A stretch of 42,196 nucleotides of DNA from Nocardia abscessus NBRC 100374 (GTDB taxonomy: Bacteria > Actinomycetota > Actinomycetes > Mycobacteriales > Mycobacteriaceae), in the NCBI RefSeq assembly GCF_000308455.1, contig NZ_BAFP01000103.1, positions 1-42,196 on the forward strand, read 5' to 3'. The notes below the pieces were generated by a model. That model was not told the DNA's origin. It made no database searches and worked only from the letters and a program-made list of their open reading frames with translations. Shown in pieces: positions 7,898 to 15,948 of the stretch (position 1 is its first letter; each line of letters opens with the position of its first letter). The position numbers and the translations under genes are program-made.

Positions 7898-8175
7898 TGG
7901 CCGAGGCCGTTCGGTTGAGCGCCTGGGTGCACGGCCTGGTCCAGGGCGTGGGTTTCCGCTGGTGGACCCGGTCGCGGGCGTTGGAACTCGGGCTGGTCGG
8001 GCACGCGACCAACGCCAGGGACGGCCGGGTGCACGTGATCGCGGAAGGGCCGCGAGCGGCGTGTGAACGGTTGCTCGCACGCTTGCGTTCCGGGGATACA
8101 CCTGGTCAGGTGAGGTTGGTTGTGGAAAGCTGGGAGCCCGCGCGGGGTGATTTGACCGGTTTCGAGGAGCGGTAG
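7897..8175 (+). CDS. acyP: Acylphosphatase
   Basis: A 92-residue acylphosphatase that hydrolyses carboxyl-phosphate anhydrides such as 1,3-bisphosphoglycerate and carbamoyl phosphate. The signature GLVQGVGFRWW holds the phosphate-binding arginine (R21), and GHATNARDG holds the catalytic asparagine (N39). Length is normal. It overlaps the osmC stop in TGATG, and 30 bases separate it from the next gene, so it heads or joins the downstream run. Confidence 0.93.
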   Translation: MAEAVRLSAWVHGLVQGVGFRWWTRSRALELGLVGHATNARDGRVHVIAEGPRAACERLLARLRSGDTPGQVRLVVESWEPARGDLTGFEER

Positions 8176-8205
8176 TGGTGGTTCGGGCGACGAGGGGGCA
8201 CAGCG

Positions 8206-9030
8206 GTGAGCACACGTAACCCGGGTGACGACGAGCGCCGGGACGAGCCCGAGCGGCCGTCCGGCCCGCGATCCCCGGCCGATGGCGAGCAGGCATCCAC
8301 CCCGGCCACGCCCGGGTCGGGCGACGAACAGGACTGGTCGACGCCCGTCTCCGCTGGAACGGACCGGTCGACGCCCGCACCGAGCAGCCCCGCCGAGCAG
8401 CCCGAGATCGACTGGTCGACGCCCACTTCCGCGGCGCCCGATAACGCGAGCGCTCCGGGCGCCGGGGAACCTCCCGCCGCGTCCGCCCCGCGCCCCGGCA
8501 GCATCCAGCGCCAGCAACCCGGCGTGACCCAACCCCGCCCGCAGACGGTGGCCGAGGCACGGGCACGAGACAAGGCGCGCAGGCGCGCCGAAGAAGCGCA
8601 GCGCGCCGCCGCCGCGGCCGCGGAGGCCAAGAAGCGCACCCGCAAGCGCGTCATGATCGGCGGTGTCGCCATTGTCGGCGTCGCCGCTCTGGTCGGCGGC
8701 GGCTATCTAACCTATCGCGCCCTGACCGCGCCGGACCGTGTCACGGCTCAGTGCGTCAAAGTCGAGAACGGTCAAGAGATCGTGGTCGACGATGCATACT
8801 GCGGCGACGGCCGCCCCGGATTCGTCAACGACGGCGGGGTCAATCCGGGTTTGATCATCCTCGGCGGCGGACCGCAGTACCGCTATTACTACGGCGGCAC
8901 CGGCACCGTCGGCAGACCGCCGACCGGCGGCACCACGATCAAGCCGAAGAACGCCGAGATCAAGACCAAGAGCGGCACCACCATCCAGCGCGGCGGTCTG
9001 GGCAGCAAGAGCACCGGCGGAGGGTCGTAG
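8206..9030 (+). CDS. YgiB/DUF1190-like anchored protein beside an ATP-grasp enzyme
   Basis: A 274-residue protein. The N-terminal 120 residues are Pro/Ser/Asp-rich and include an imperfect repeat around DWSTP. A basic Ala-rich helix follows, then one transmembrane helix at about residues 148-168. The exported C-terminal part has Cys, Gly and Tyr patches (QYRYYYGG) and ends in a Gly/Ser tail with QRGGLGSK. That tail and the neighbour resemble E. coli YgiB/YjfM (DUF1190), which are encoded beside YgiC/YjfC; this assignment rests mostly on context. GTG at 8206 has GAGGGGG 7 bases upstream. The stop directly abuts the ATG of the next gene. Confidence 0.7.
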   Translation: MSTRNPGDDERRDEPERPSGPRSPADGEQASTPATPGSGDEQDWSTPVSAGTDRSTPAPSSPAEQPEIDWSTPTSAAPDNASAPGAGEPPAASAPRPGSIQRQQPGVTQPRPQTVAEARARDKARRRAEEAQRAAAAAAEAKKRTRKRVMIGGVAIVGVAALVGGGYLTYRALTAPDRVTAQCVKVENGQEIVVDDAYCGDGRPGFVNDGGVNPGLIILGGGPQYRYYYGGTGTVGRPPTGGTTIKPKNAEIKTKSGTTIQRGGLGSKSTGGGS

Positions 9031-10197
9031 ATGCGGCGCGTACGGGATACGCCACGGCCGGGCTGGCAGCAGACCATCGAAAGCCAGGGCCTGGTCTACG
9101 GTTCCCCGGGGCGGGACGCGAGCGGTCAACCCCGGCCGTACTGGGACGAGTCGGTGCACTACGAGTTCGACATGCCGGAGATCCTCGCGCTGGAGGCCGA
9201 CGTCGAACTGCTGCACTCGATGTGCCTGAACGCGGTGGAGCACATCGTGCTCACCGAGCGGTTCGCCGATTTCGGCCTGCCCGAGTGGTGCTGGGGCCCG
9301 ATCGCCGAATCCTGGCGGCGCTCCGACCCGCACGTGTACGGGCGCTTCGACCTGCGCTACGACGCGCGGCGTCCGGCGAAACTGCTGGAGTACAACGCGG
9401 ACACGCCGACCTCGCTGCTGGAAGCGGCGATCGTGCAGTGGCACTGGCTGACCGACCGCTACCCCGGCGGAGACCAGTGGAACTCGTTGCACGAGAAGCT
9501 GGTCGAGCGGTGGGGCGAGCTGCGCGATGTGCTGCCCGGCTCGCAACTGCACTTCACCTGGTCCGGCGCGGACGCCACCGGCGAGGACAACGTCACCACC
9601 GCCTATATGCAGGAGACCGCGGCCGAGGCCGGATTCGACACGATCGCGCTGCCGATCGAGGAGATCGGATTCGACTCGGAGCTGGAGCGGTTCGTCGACC
9701 TGGCGGAGGCTCCGATGGAAGCCGTCTTCAAGCTCTACCCGTGGGAGTGGGTGCTCGATGACGATTTCGGCAAGCGGGTCGTGGACAGCCTGCCGGAGAC
9801 CATGTGGATCGAACCGCTGTGGAAGGCATTGCTGAGCAACAAGGCGATCCTGGCGGTGCTGTGGGAGATGTACCCGGGCCACCCGAATCTGTTGCCCGCC
9901 TACCTCGACCAGCCCAACGAACTCACCGAGTACATCCGCAAACCGAAGCTGGGACGCGAAGGCGCCAACATGACCATCGTCGGCGCCGGCTTGGAGACCG
10001 CGACCGGCGGTGTCTACGGCGAGGAAGGCTATGTGTACCAGTTGCTCGACCCGCTGCCGGAATTCGATGATATGCGCCCGGTGCTGGGCGCGTGGATCGT
10101 CGGTGACGCCGCGGCGGGGCTCGGCATCCGCGAGACCGCGGGACTGATCACCGACGACGGCTCCGCCTTCGTCCCGCATCGCATCCTCCCCGACTGA
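9031..10197 (+). CDS. Glutathionylspermidine-synthetase-like ATP-grasp ligase (YgiC/YjfC family)
   Basis: A 388-residue protein matching the GSP-synthetase family. Diagnostic stretches are EYNADTPTSLLEAA, WGPIAESW, FKLYPWEW, WKALLSNKAILAVLW and GREGANMTI. The family forms amide bonds using ATP. There is no N-terminal amidase domain, so it resembles YgiC/YjfC rather than bifunctional Gss. Actinobacteria of this group use mycothiol rather than glutathione, so glutathionylspermidine is an unlikely product; the true substrate is open. It abuts the upstream anchored protein with no gap and is followed after 63 bases by a DUF350 gene. Confidence 0.88.
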   Translation: MRRVRDTPRPGWQQTIESQGLVYGSPGRDASGQPRPYWDESVHYEFDMPEILALEADVELLHSMCLNAVEHIVLTERFADFGLPEWCWGPIAESWRRSDPHVYGRFDLRYDARRPAKLLEYNADTPTSLLEAAIVQWHWLTDRYPGGDQWNSLHEKLVERWGELRDVLPGSQLHFTWSGADATGEDNVTTAYMQETAAEAGFDTIALPIEEIGFDSELERFVDLAEAPMEAVFKLYPWEWVLDDDFGKRVVDSLPETMWIEPLWKALLSNKAILAVLWEMYPGHPNLLPAYLDQPNELTEYIRKPKLGREGANMTIVGAGLETATGGVYGEEGYVYQLLDPLPEFDDMRPVLGAWIVGDAAAGLGIRETAGLITDDGSAFVPHRILPD

Positions 10198-10260
10198 GCA
10201 TCGTCACCGACAAGCACGAATCCATCTCGGCGCAGGCCAACCCACTTCGGAAGGATCAAG

Positions 10261-10716
10261 ATGACCGCAGTCGCCCTGGAATCGGGGTACTGGAACTCGC
10301 TGGGCGAGGGTGTGGGAGCGATCGTCCTCTACGCCCTCGTCGGCTTGGTGCTCATGCTCGTCGGCTTCTACGCCATCGACCTGACCACCCCGGGCAAGCT
10401 GCGCAAGCTGGTGGTGGCGGGCAAACCGAACGCCATCATCGTCACCGCCGCGGGCATGATCAGCATGGCGTTCATCGTGGTACTCGCCATCCTGGCCGTG
10501 GGCAGCGGCGGCAAGCTCTCCGAGGGCCTGATCGCCGCGCTGGTGTTCGGCCTGGTCGGCATTGTCGCCCAGGTCATCTCGGTGCGCGTCATCGAACGGG
10601 CGATCGGCATCGATATCGGCGCCGCGCTGCACGCCGAGACCTACACCACCGAAGTGCTCGTGGTGGCGGCCGCGCATTTCGCGCTCGGGCTGGTCGTCGC
10701 CTTCGCGATTCTGTAG
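10261..10716 (+). CDS. DUF350 family membrane protein
   Basis: A 151-residue integral membrane protein with four hydrophobic helices at about residues 18-38, 58-80, 86-108 and 130-150. It matches the DUF350 family (E. coli YjfL), which repeatedly co-occurs with GSP-synthetase-like ligases and DUF1190 proteins. A GGAAGGA site precedes the ATG. The likely role is a membrane partner of the ATP-grasp ligase or transport of its product; both are inferences. A perfect hairpin downstream closes the transcription unit. Confidence 0.88.
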   Translation: MTAVALESGYWNSLGEGVGAIVLYALVGLVLMLVGFYAIDLTTPGKLRKLVVAGKPNAIIVTAAGMISMAFIVVLAILAVGSGGKLSEGLIAALVFGLVGIVAQVISVRVIERAIGIDIGAALHAETYTTEVLVVAAAHFALGLVVAFAIL

Positions 10717-10742
10717 CCCGCACGCCGGTTCGCGGTCCGGAT

Positions 10743-10769
10743 CGGGCGGGATGCTCGTACTCCCGCCCG
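10743..10769. terminator. Terminator after the DUF350 gene
   Basis: CGGGCGGGA (10743-10751) and TCCCGCCCG (10761-10769) make a perfect 9-bp stem with a 9-base loop, 26 bases past the DUF350 stop. It faces the end of the minus-strand small ORF, so it may work in both directions. A second small perfect stem, CCGAGA/TCTCGG, lies at 10786-10800. Confidence 0.7.
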
Positions 10770-10800
10770 ACGGCCGCCGCTCGGGCCGAGAACCTCTCGG

Positions 10801-10989
10801 TCAGTGCGCGTCTTGGTGGTCGAGGCAATAAGCCGCCGCCGCCAGGTACTGGCGGCATTCCGGGCCGTGACCGGCGTGCACGCTGCGGATGAACAGGGCG
10901 CGATCCAGGTCGAGATCCGTCGAGGGTTCCGCGGCACAGTCCCGATACTGTGTCCGCCACAGGTCCTGCATATCCAGCGATGTCTGCAT
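10801..10989 (-). CDS. Small hypothetical protein
   Basis: A 62-residue ORF of unrecognised family, acidic in its first half, with cysteines at about positions 18, 45 and 54 and the ending AAAAYCLDHQDAH. Support for being real: ATG at 10989 with a GGAAGG site 9 bases upstream, GC-rich third positions, and placement at the end of the GT4/debranching gene pair on the same strand (99-base gap). It is followed by hairpins at 10786-10800 and 10743-10769. It lacks the four-cysteine pattern of WhiB proteins. Confidence 0.5.
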   Translation of the reverse strand: MQTSLDMQDLWRTQYRDCAAEPSTDLDLDRALFIRSVHAGHGPECRQYLAAAAYCLDHQDAH

Positions 10990-11088
10990 CGTGCGCCACC
11001 TTCCGTGCTACGTATTTGTGCGAGAAGGCTTGCCAATATCCCTACGCCGGAGGCATACCCGCTCGCGCCCCTCGGCAACCGGTGTGCG

Positions 11089-13218
11089 TCACCGGGTCAC
11101 CAATCGCCAGTCGTCGGGCAGGCGCGCCGCGGTGATCTGCGCACCCTCGGCCTCCAGGTCGACGGTGGTCGAACCGAGCCGAAGAGCGCGCAGCGAGACC
11201 CTACCCCACCGCGCGGGCAGCTGCGGCCGGACGGTGAGCGTCCGGGTCGGCGCGTCGGGGTCGAGTCCGAAGAACGAGCGCACCAGCAACAGCGGCGCCG
11301 CGCTCGCCCATGCCTGCGGCGAGCAGGACGTCGGATACGGCACGGGAGAGGCGAAACGCGACCGGGGAAAGCCGCAGAACAACTCCGGCAGACGCCCGTC
11401 GAACATCGCCGCCGCGTCCAGCAGACCGGTGGCCAGCTGTGTCGCCAGCTCCACCGCACCGGGAATGTGCCGGTAGCGCAGCAGCCCCGCCACCGCGATG
11501 GCCGTGTCGTGCGGCCAGACCGAGCCGCAGTGATAGCTCATGGGGTTGTAGGCGCCCATGTTCGAGGCCAGGGTGCGCAATCCGAACCCGGAGTCCATCT
11601 CCGGGCTCGCCATGCGCGACACCAGTTCGGCGGCGTGCTCGTCCGTGGCGATGCCCGACCAGAGGCAGTGCGCGGCATTGCTGGTCAGCGAGTCGACCTG
11701 GCGTTTGCCGCCGTCCAGCGCCACGGCGTACCAGCCGCGGTCGGGCAGCCAGAACTGCTCGGCGAACTTGACCCGCAGCTCCGCGGCGCGTTCGCGCAGC
11801 CGTCCGGCCAGCCGCGGGTCGTCGAAGGCGTCGGCCAGCTCGGCCCTGGCCAGCATCGCGGCGTGCACGTAGCCCTGCACCTCGCACAGCGCGATCGGGG
11901 CCTCGGCGATATGGCCGGTGGCGTCGTTGATTCCGTCGAAGCTGTCCTTCCAGCCCTGATTGATCAGGCCGCGGTCGGTGGCGCGACGGTATTCGACGAA
12001 TCCGTCGCCGTCCCGGTCGCCGTAGTCGGTGATCCAGTGCAGGGCGGCGTCGGCGGCGGGCAGCAGTTGCCGGATCGCCTCGGCGTCCGCGCCCCAGCGA
12101 TGGCATTCCGCCAGCAGCATCACGAACAGCGGTGTGGCGTCGGCGGTTCCGTAGTAGATATTGCCGCCGAACACCTGCCCGCCCGCCGGGCCGCGGCGCA
12201 TCTCGTGCATGATGCGTCCCGGTTCCTCCTCGGTGAGCGGATTCACGTCCTGCCCTTGCAGTTCCGCCAGCTGCTGCAGCGTGCCCAGGGCCAGGTCGAC
12301 CTCCAGCGGCAGCGCCATCCACGCGGTGAGCAGGCTGTCGCGGCCGAACAGGGTCATGAACCACGGCGCGCCCGCCGCGACGAACGGCCGGGCGTCGCCG
12401 GATTCGTCGTGCATCTGCAAAGCGCCCAGATCGCTTTCGGTCCGGCGCAGCACCCGGGTCAGCGCCGGGTCGGACGCGGCGATGTCGGTCGCGGTGTCGC
12501 GCCACGCCTCGATCTTGCGGCCCGGCGCACTGATCCCGTAGTGCTCACCGGGAGAGATCGCCTGGAACCGCTGGTTGCCCACCGTCGGCTGGGCGATGAT
12601 CTCGGTCTGCCAGCATTCGCCGACCGGCACGATCACCCGCCACACCAGCGAACCCGGAAAAACCTCCGGTTCCACGGTCGCCGAGATCGAGATTCCCCGG
12701 CTGCGGTCGGCGTGGTCGTGCAGCACCAGCTCGCCGTCGGCGACCGTCACGTCGGCCCGGGCGTGTCCGGCGCGGCCTTCCTTCACCGCGAACAGGTCGA
12801 CGAAGTCGGCGTCCACGTGCAGTTCCAGCAGCACCGCCGTGGGCTCACGGCCCATGTTCTCCAGCGTGATCAACTCGTGCATGCCGTCGGCGACGATCCG
12901 TTCGCGCACCACCAGCAGCGTGCTGTCGGCCAAGCCCGCCTGCGGGGGCCTGCGCAACACGAACCTGGCGGCGAACGCCTCCGGACTCAGTACCGAGAGC
13001 GGCTCGGCGGGTTTGCCGTTCACCAGCAACTCCCAGCGCGACAGCACACGGGCGTCCCGGAAGAACAAGCCGTGCGGCTTGCCCGTCTCGACATCGCCGA
13101 GCCGATTGGACAGGCAGAACGTGCCGCCTTCGACCAGGGTGACCGAGCCGCACCCCCCGAACCCGGTGGGCTCACCGGAATTCAGGGGGGCGGGGGTCAA
13201 CGGTGCGGAACCGGTCAC
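11089..13218 (-). CDS. Glycogen-debranching-like amylo-alpha-1,6-glucosidase
   Basis: A 709-residue protein. The N-terminal part (about 25-220) matches the bacterial glycogen debranching N-terminal domain (GTFCLSNRLGD, HGLFFRDARVLSRWEL). The C-terminal part is an (alpha/alpha)6 glycosidase-like domain with APWFMTLFGRDSL, NQGWKDSFDGI and GSVWPHDTA, where acidic residues would be catalytic. It probably hydrolyses alpha-linked glucans or glucosides; exact specificity is unknown. The GTG at 13218 overlaps the stop of the upstream glycosyltransferase in GTGA and lacks a strong ribosome site, so translation is probably coupled. Confidence 0.85.
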   Translation of the reverse strand: MTGSAPLTPAPLNSGEPTGFGGCGSVTLVEGGTFCLSNRLGDVETGKPHGLFFRDARVLSRWELLVNGKPAEPLSVLSPEAFAARFVLRRPPQAGLADSTLLVVRERIVADGMHELITLENMGREPTAVLLELHVDADFVDLFAVKEGRAGHARADVTVADGELVLHDHADRSRGISISATVEPEVFPGSLVWRVIVPVGECWQTEIIAQPTVGNQRFQAISPGEHYGISAPGRKIEAWRDTATDIAASDPALTRVLRRTESDLGALQMHDESGDARPFVAAGAPWFMTLFGRDSLLTAWMALPLEVDLALGTLQQLAELQGQDVNPLTEEEPGRIMHEMRRGPAGGQVFGGNIYYGTADATPLFVMLLAECHRWGADAEAIRQLLPAADAALHWITDYGDRDGDGFVEYRRATDRGLINQGWKDSFDGINDATGHIAEAPIALCEVQGYVHAAMLARAELADAFDDPRLAGRLRERAAELRVKFAEQFWLPDRGWYAVALDGGKRQVDSLTSNAAHCLWSGIATDEHAAELVSRMASPEMDSGFGLRTLASNMGAYNPMSYHCGSVWPHDTAIAVAGLLRYRHIPGAVELATQLATGLLDAAAMFDGRLPELFCGFPRSRFASPVPYPTSCSPQAWASAAPLLLVRSFFGLDPDAPTRTLTVRPQLPARWGRVSLRALRLGSTTVDLEAEGAQITAARLPDDWRLVTR

Positions 13219-14459
13219 GCCAATCCGCTCGCCGCGATCCTGACCGGCGCGGAGCCGGGCGCGCTGTCGACCGGCGCCGCGGCGGGCACCGCGGTGTCCA
13301 GCGGCGCGGCGCCGAACCGCTTCTTGGAACGCAACAGCCGGCGATACACCTGCTCGTACCCGAAGCCGAGGGTGTCGGAGCCGAACTTGGCCTGGACGTG
13401 GGAACGGCAGGCGTACGGGTCCATCGCCCTGACCTCTTCGATGGCCGCGGGCAATTCGGCGGGATCGGAACAGATACGGCCGGTCACGCCGTCGACGATC
13501 ACCTCGGACACCGCACCGCCGCGCAGCGCGACCACCGGCGTGCCACAGACCATGGATTCGATCATCACCATGCCGAACGGTTCCTCCCAGCGGATCGGGA
13601 ACAACAGGCAACGCGCATTCGCAAGCAGCTTACGCTTGGCCGCCGCGTCGGCGAGACCGAACAGGTGATCGTTGTCCGTCAACAGCGGCCGCACCTTCTC
13701 CTCGAAGTATGCCTGTTCGGGACGTTCGCTGCACTTACCGGCGAGCACCAGCGGGATACCCGCGGCGTGCGCGGCCTCCAGCGCCAAGTGCGGCGCCTTG
13801 CACTCGTTGAACCGGCCGAGGAACAGCGCGTAGTCGTCCTTCTCGACCCGGAACGGCCAGTCGTCGACGTGCAGCGCATTGTGCACGCGTCCGGACCAAT
13901 TGAGGCCCGGCGCGAGCTCGCGCTGACGGTCGCTGATCGCCACGAGCGCCACCTCGTCGCCCAGATCCTGGTAGTAGCGGTAGATGTCGTCCTCTACCGG
14001 CCCGTGCACGGTCAGCACCGTCGGCAGGCCCATGCTCTGGAAGACGGACGCGTTGAGCGGGCCCGCGAAGGTGTGGTCGTGCACCAGGTCGATACCCGAT
14101 GTCGCCACGAGCTTCTCGATGGCGCGGCGCACCCGCAACGCGTGCACGACCTCGGGGAACGGCTCTCCGAGGCGCTCGGGCAGCGCTCGGTCCCACACCG
14201 GCACGAACTTGGCCTTGGTCCCTGGCTCCCCCGCGCCCAACAAGGTGACGTCGTGGCCACGGGCCACCAATGCGTCGACCAGATCGGCCACCACGGCCTC
14301 GACACCGCCATACGCCTTGGGCGGGACGTCGAAGTACGGCGGCACGACCATCGCGATGCGAAACGGGCCGCTGGCATGATCTGTCGACAAGTAGTCGGAC
14401 GACGGCATTTCCAGATCGGACGATGCCTGCGCGGAAATAGGCACGGAAAGCGCGCTCAT
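13215..14459 (-). CDS. GT4-family glycosyltransferase
   Basis: A 414-residue GT-B fold retaining glycosyltransferase. The N-terminal domain has PPKAYGGVE and the HDHTFAGP loop. The C-terminal donor-binding domain has FLGRFNECKAPH and the family E-x7-E signature in WEEPFGMVMIESMVCGTPV. It transfers a sugar from a nucleotide donor, acceptor unknown. Tight coupling to a debranching-like glucosidase suggests a shared glucan or glucoside, as an inference. The ATG at 14459 has AAGGAGG a few bases upstream; in-frame codons before it look non-coding. The C-terminal 35 residues are Ala/Pro-rich. Confidence 0.88.
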   Translation of the reverse strand: MSALSVPISAQASSDLEMPSSDYLSTDHASGPFRIAMVVPPYFDVPPKAYGGVEAVVADLVDALVARGHDVTLLGAGEPGTKAKFVPVWDRALPERLGEPFPEVVHALRVRRAIEKLVATSGIDLVHDHTFAGPLNASVFQSMGLPTVLTVHGPVEDDIYRYYQDLGDEVALVAISDRQRELAPGLNWSGRVHNALHVDDWPFRVEKDDYALFLGRFNECKAPHLALEAAHAAGIPLVLAGKCSERPEQAYFEEKVRPLLTDNDHLFGLADAAAKRKLLANARCLLFPIRWEEPFGMVMIESMVCGTPVVALRGGAVSEVIVDGVTGRICSDPAELPAAIEEVRAMDPYACRSHVQAKFGSDTLGFGYEQVYRRLLRSKKRFGAAPLDTAVPAAAPVDSAPGSAPVRIAASGLA

Positions 14460-14719
14460 GACCCTCCTTCCAGGGACAACCAAGTAGCACTCGCATTCAC
14501 CCAGCACTCGGAGTACCGGGCGCCGAACTGAACTAAGTGGCCGCCGCGGCGGGGGTGAAGACCTAGCTGCACCGCCGTCCATGGGGCTTGGTTGGCCTGG
14601 TCACGCTTTCGGCATGATCAGGGGGGCCGAGTGGGAGGTACCTCAGGGGGCATCGTTCAAACCAAACAGTTCGGAAAAAATCGCGCCGCCCAGCGTTCGT
14701 TCAGCTACCGATGGGTAAG
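14460..14719. other. Intergenic region before the GT4 gene, no gene seen
   Basis: About 260 bases between the GT4 start and the hairpin at the end of the AlkZ-like gene. It holds the GT4 ribosome-binding site, a possible extended -10 (TGC-TACTTG on the minus strand near 14480) without a clear -35, and an AT-richer patch around 14660-14690. I see no supported ORF or RNA. Confidence 0.4.
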
Positions 14720-14750
14720 CCGGTGGCCCCGCCTTGTCCGCCGGGGCCGG
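14720..14750 (-). terminator. Terminator of the AlkZ-like gene
   Basis: GGCCCCG (14725-14731) and CGGGGCC (14742-14748) form the core stem, extendable outward with a small bulge to CCGG/CCGG. It begins about 10 bases after the minus-strand stop at 14761. Confidence 0.5.
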
Positions 14751-14760
14751 ACACGGCGCC

Positions 14761-15870
14761 TCACCCCTCGATGACGACCCGTGGATCGTGGTCCGCCCCC
14801 ACGGCATTCCCGCCCGCCACGATGAACGACAGCAGATCCTCCGCCTCCGCGCGCACCGCCGCCTCGTCGGACGCGGACAACGGGTGCCAGGGCACGATGC
14901 GCAGCGTGGCGCCGTCGAGCGACCAGCGGCCGTGCACGAAGCCGTCGACCAGGTACATGGGCACGCCTGCGGATGCCTCACCTGCGGTGCGCTTGCGGTC
15001 TTCCTCGCCGATGATCCTGCGGCGGTCCTTGTGGCCCAGCAACGCGTTGTCGAACGCGGGCAGAAAACGTACGGGCACGGGCAGATCCGGCTCGGCCAGC
15101 GGCGCGTCCGGCAGGTCGAACAACACGCGGCGCTGGTCGTCGGTGAACACCCGCAGCCGGGTGCGCAGGTCGTCGACGACCTCGGCCAGCCGGGTGATGC
15201 CCGCCCACGCCTGCATGTCGGCCACCGTGGCCGGACCGAACGCGGCCAGGTAACGCAGTACCAGCGTCTGGGGCTGGGCCGCCTCCGCCATGGGCACGCC
15301 CGTCCATTCCTCGGCCAACCCGACCGTGACGTACCGGTTGCGCCACCGCCCCCACGCGCCGGTCTCCGAGCCGTGCGCCAAGGGGACCAGCAACTCGACG
15401 GTTTCGGCGAGTCGGCGCGTGTGCCGGTCCGGGAAGCGCGGGGCGAGTAGTTCACCCAGTTCCCGGCGGCGCAGCTGCTGTCCGGCCAGCAGTTCGCGTC
15501 CCGCCGCCGCGAGCTCGTCCAGGTCGACACCGTCGATCTCGTCGCGGTAGTACGGCGCTTTCAGCGCGGCGGCGACCACCGGCTGCACCGTCGGCCGCAA
15601 CCAGCGGAAGTCGGCGGCGTCGGCCAGGTGCACGGTCCGACGGATCATGGTGGAGCGCACCAGGCTGCGATCACGCAACAGCGCCGCCAGGTCGTCGTGC
15701 CGGAACCCCGCCAGACGCGACCACAGCCCCACATAGGGCCAGTTCGGCTCCTGGCCCTGCACCGCGACCAGATGCCGGACGAGGTCGAGCGGGGCCAGCT
15801 CCACCCGTTCCACCAGCTTCTGGCGGACCAGTAGCGTCCGATTCAGTTCGCGCAGCGACAGTTCCGTCAT
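14761..15870 (-). CDS. AlkZ/YcaQ-like winged-helix DNA glycosylase family protein
   Basis: A 369-residue member of the HTH_42 (winged-helix DNA-binding) family that includes DNA glycosylases AlkZ and YcaQ, which unhook interstrand crosslinks. The catalytic QxQ motif is present as AVQGQEP (Q38, Q40). Other family stretches are RSLVRSTMIRRTVHL, FGPATVADMQAWAG, LPAFDNALLGHKDR and YLVDGFVHGRW. Repair of bulky alkyl adducts is the probable role; activity is inferred from the motif. The upstream same-strand neighbour ends 78 bases away. Confidence 0.8.
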   Translation of the reverse strand: MTELSLRELNRTLLVRQKLVERVELAPLDLVRHLVAVQGQEPNWPYVGLWSRLAGFRHDDLAALLRDRSLVRSTMIRRTVHLADAADFRWLRPTVQPVVAAALKAPYYRDEIDGVDLDELAAAGRELLAGQQLRRRELGELLAPRFPDRHTRRLAETVELLVPLAHGSETGAWGRWRNRYVTVGLAEEWTGVPMAEAAQPQTLVLRYLAAFGPATVADMQAWAGITRLAEVVDDLRTRLRVFTDDQRRVLFDLPDAPLAEPDLPVPVRFLPAFDNALLGHKDRRRIIGEEDRKRTAGEASAGVPMYLVDGFVHGRWSLDGATLRIVPWHPLSASDEAAVRAEAEDLLSFIVAGGNAVGADHDPRVVIEG

Positions 15871-15948
15871 GCGTCCATCCTCGCCGAGCCCACCGACATC
15901 CCGGCGCGCCCGACGACGCGGGCCCGCTGTGCCGCTGGTCCCGGCAGG

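Noticed and set aside
10801..10989. WhiB-like protein
   Set aside because: The small ORF has only three cysteines, not the four-cysteine CxxC cluster, and no GVWGG-type motif.
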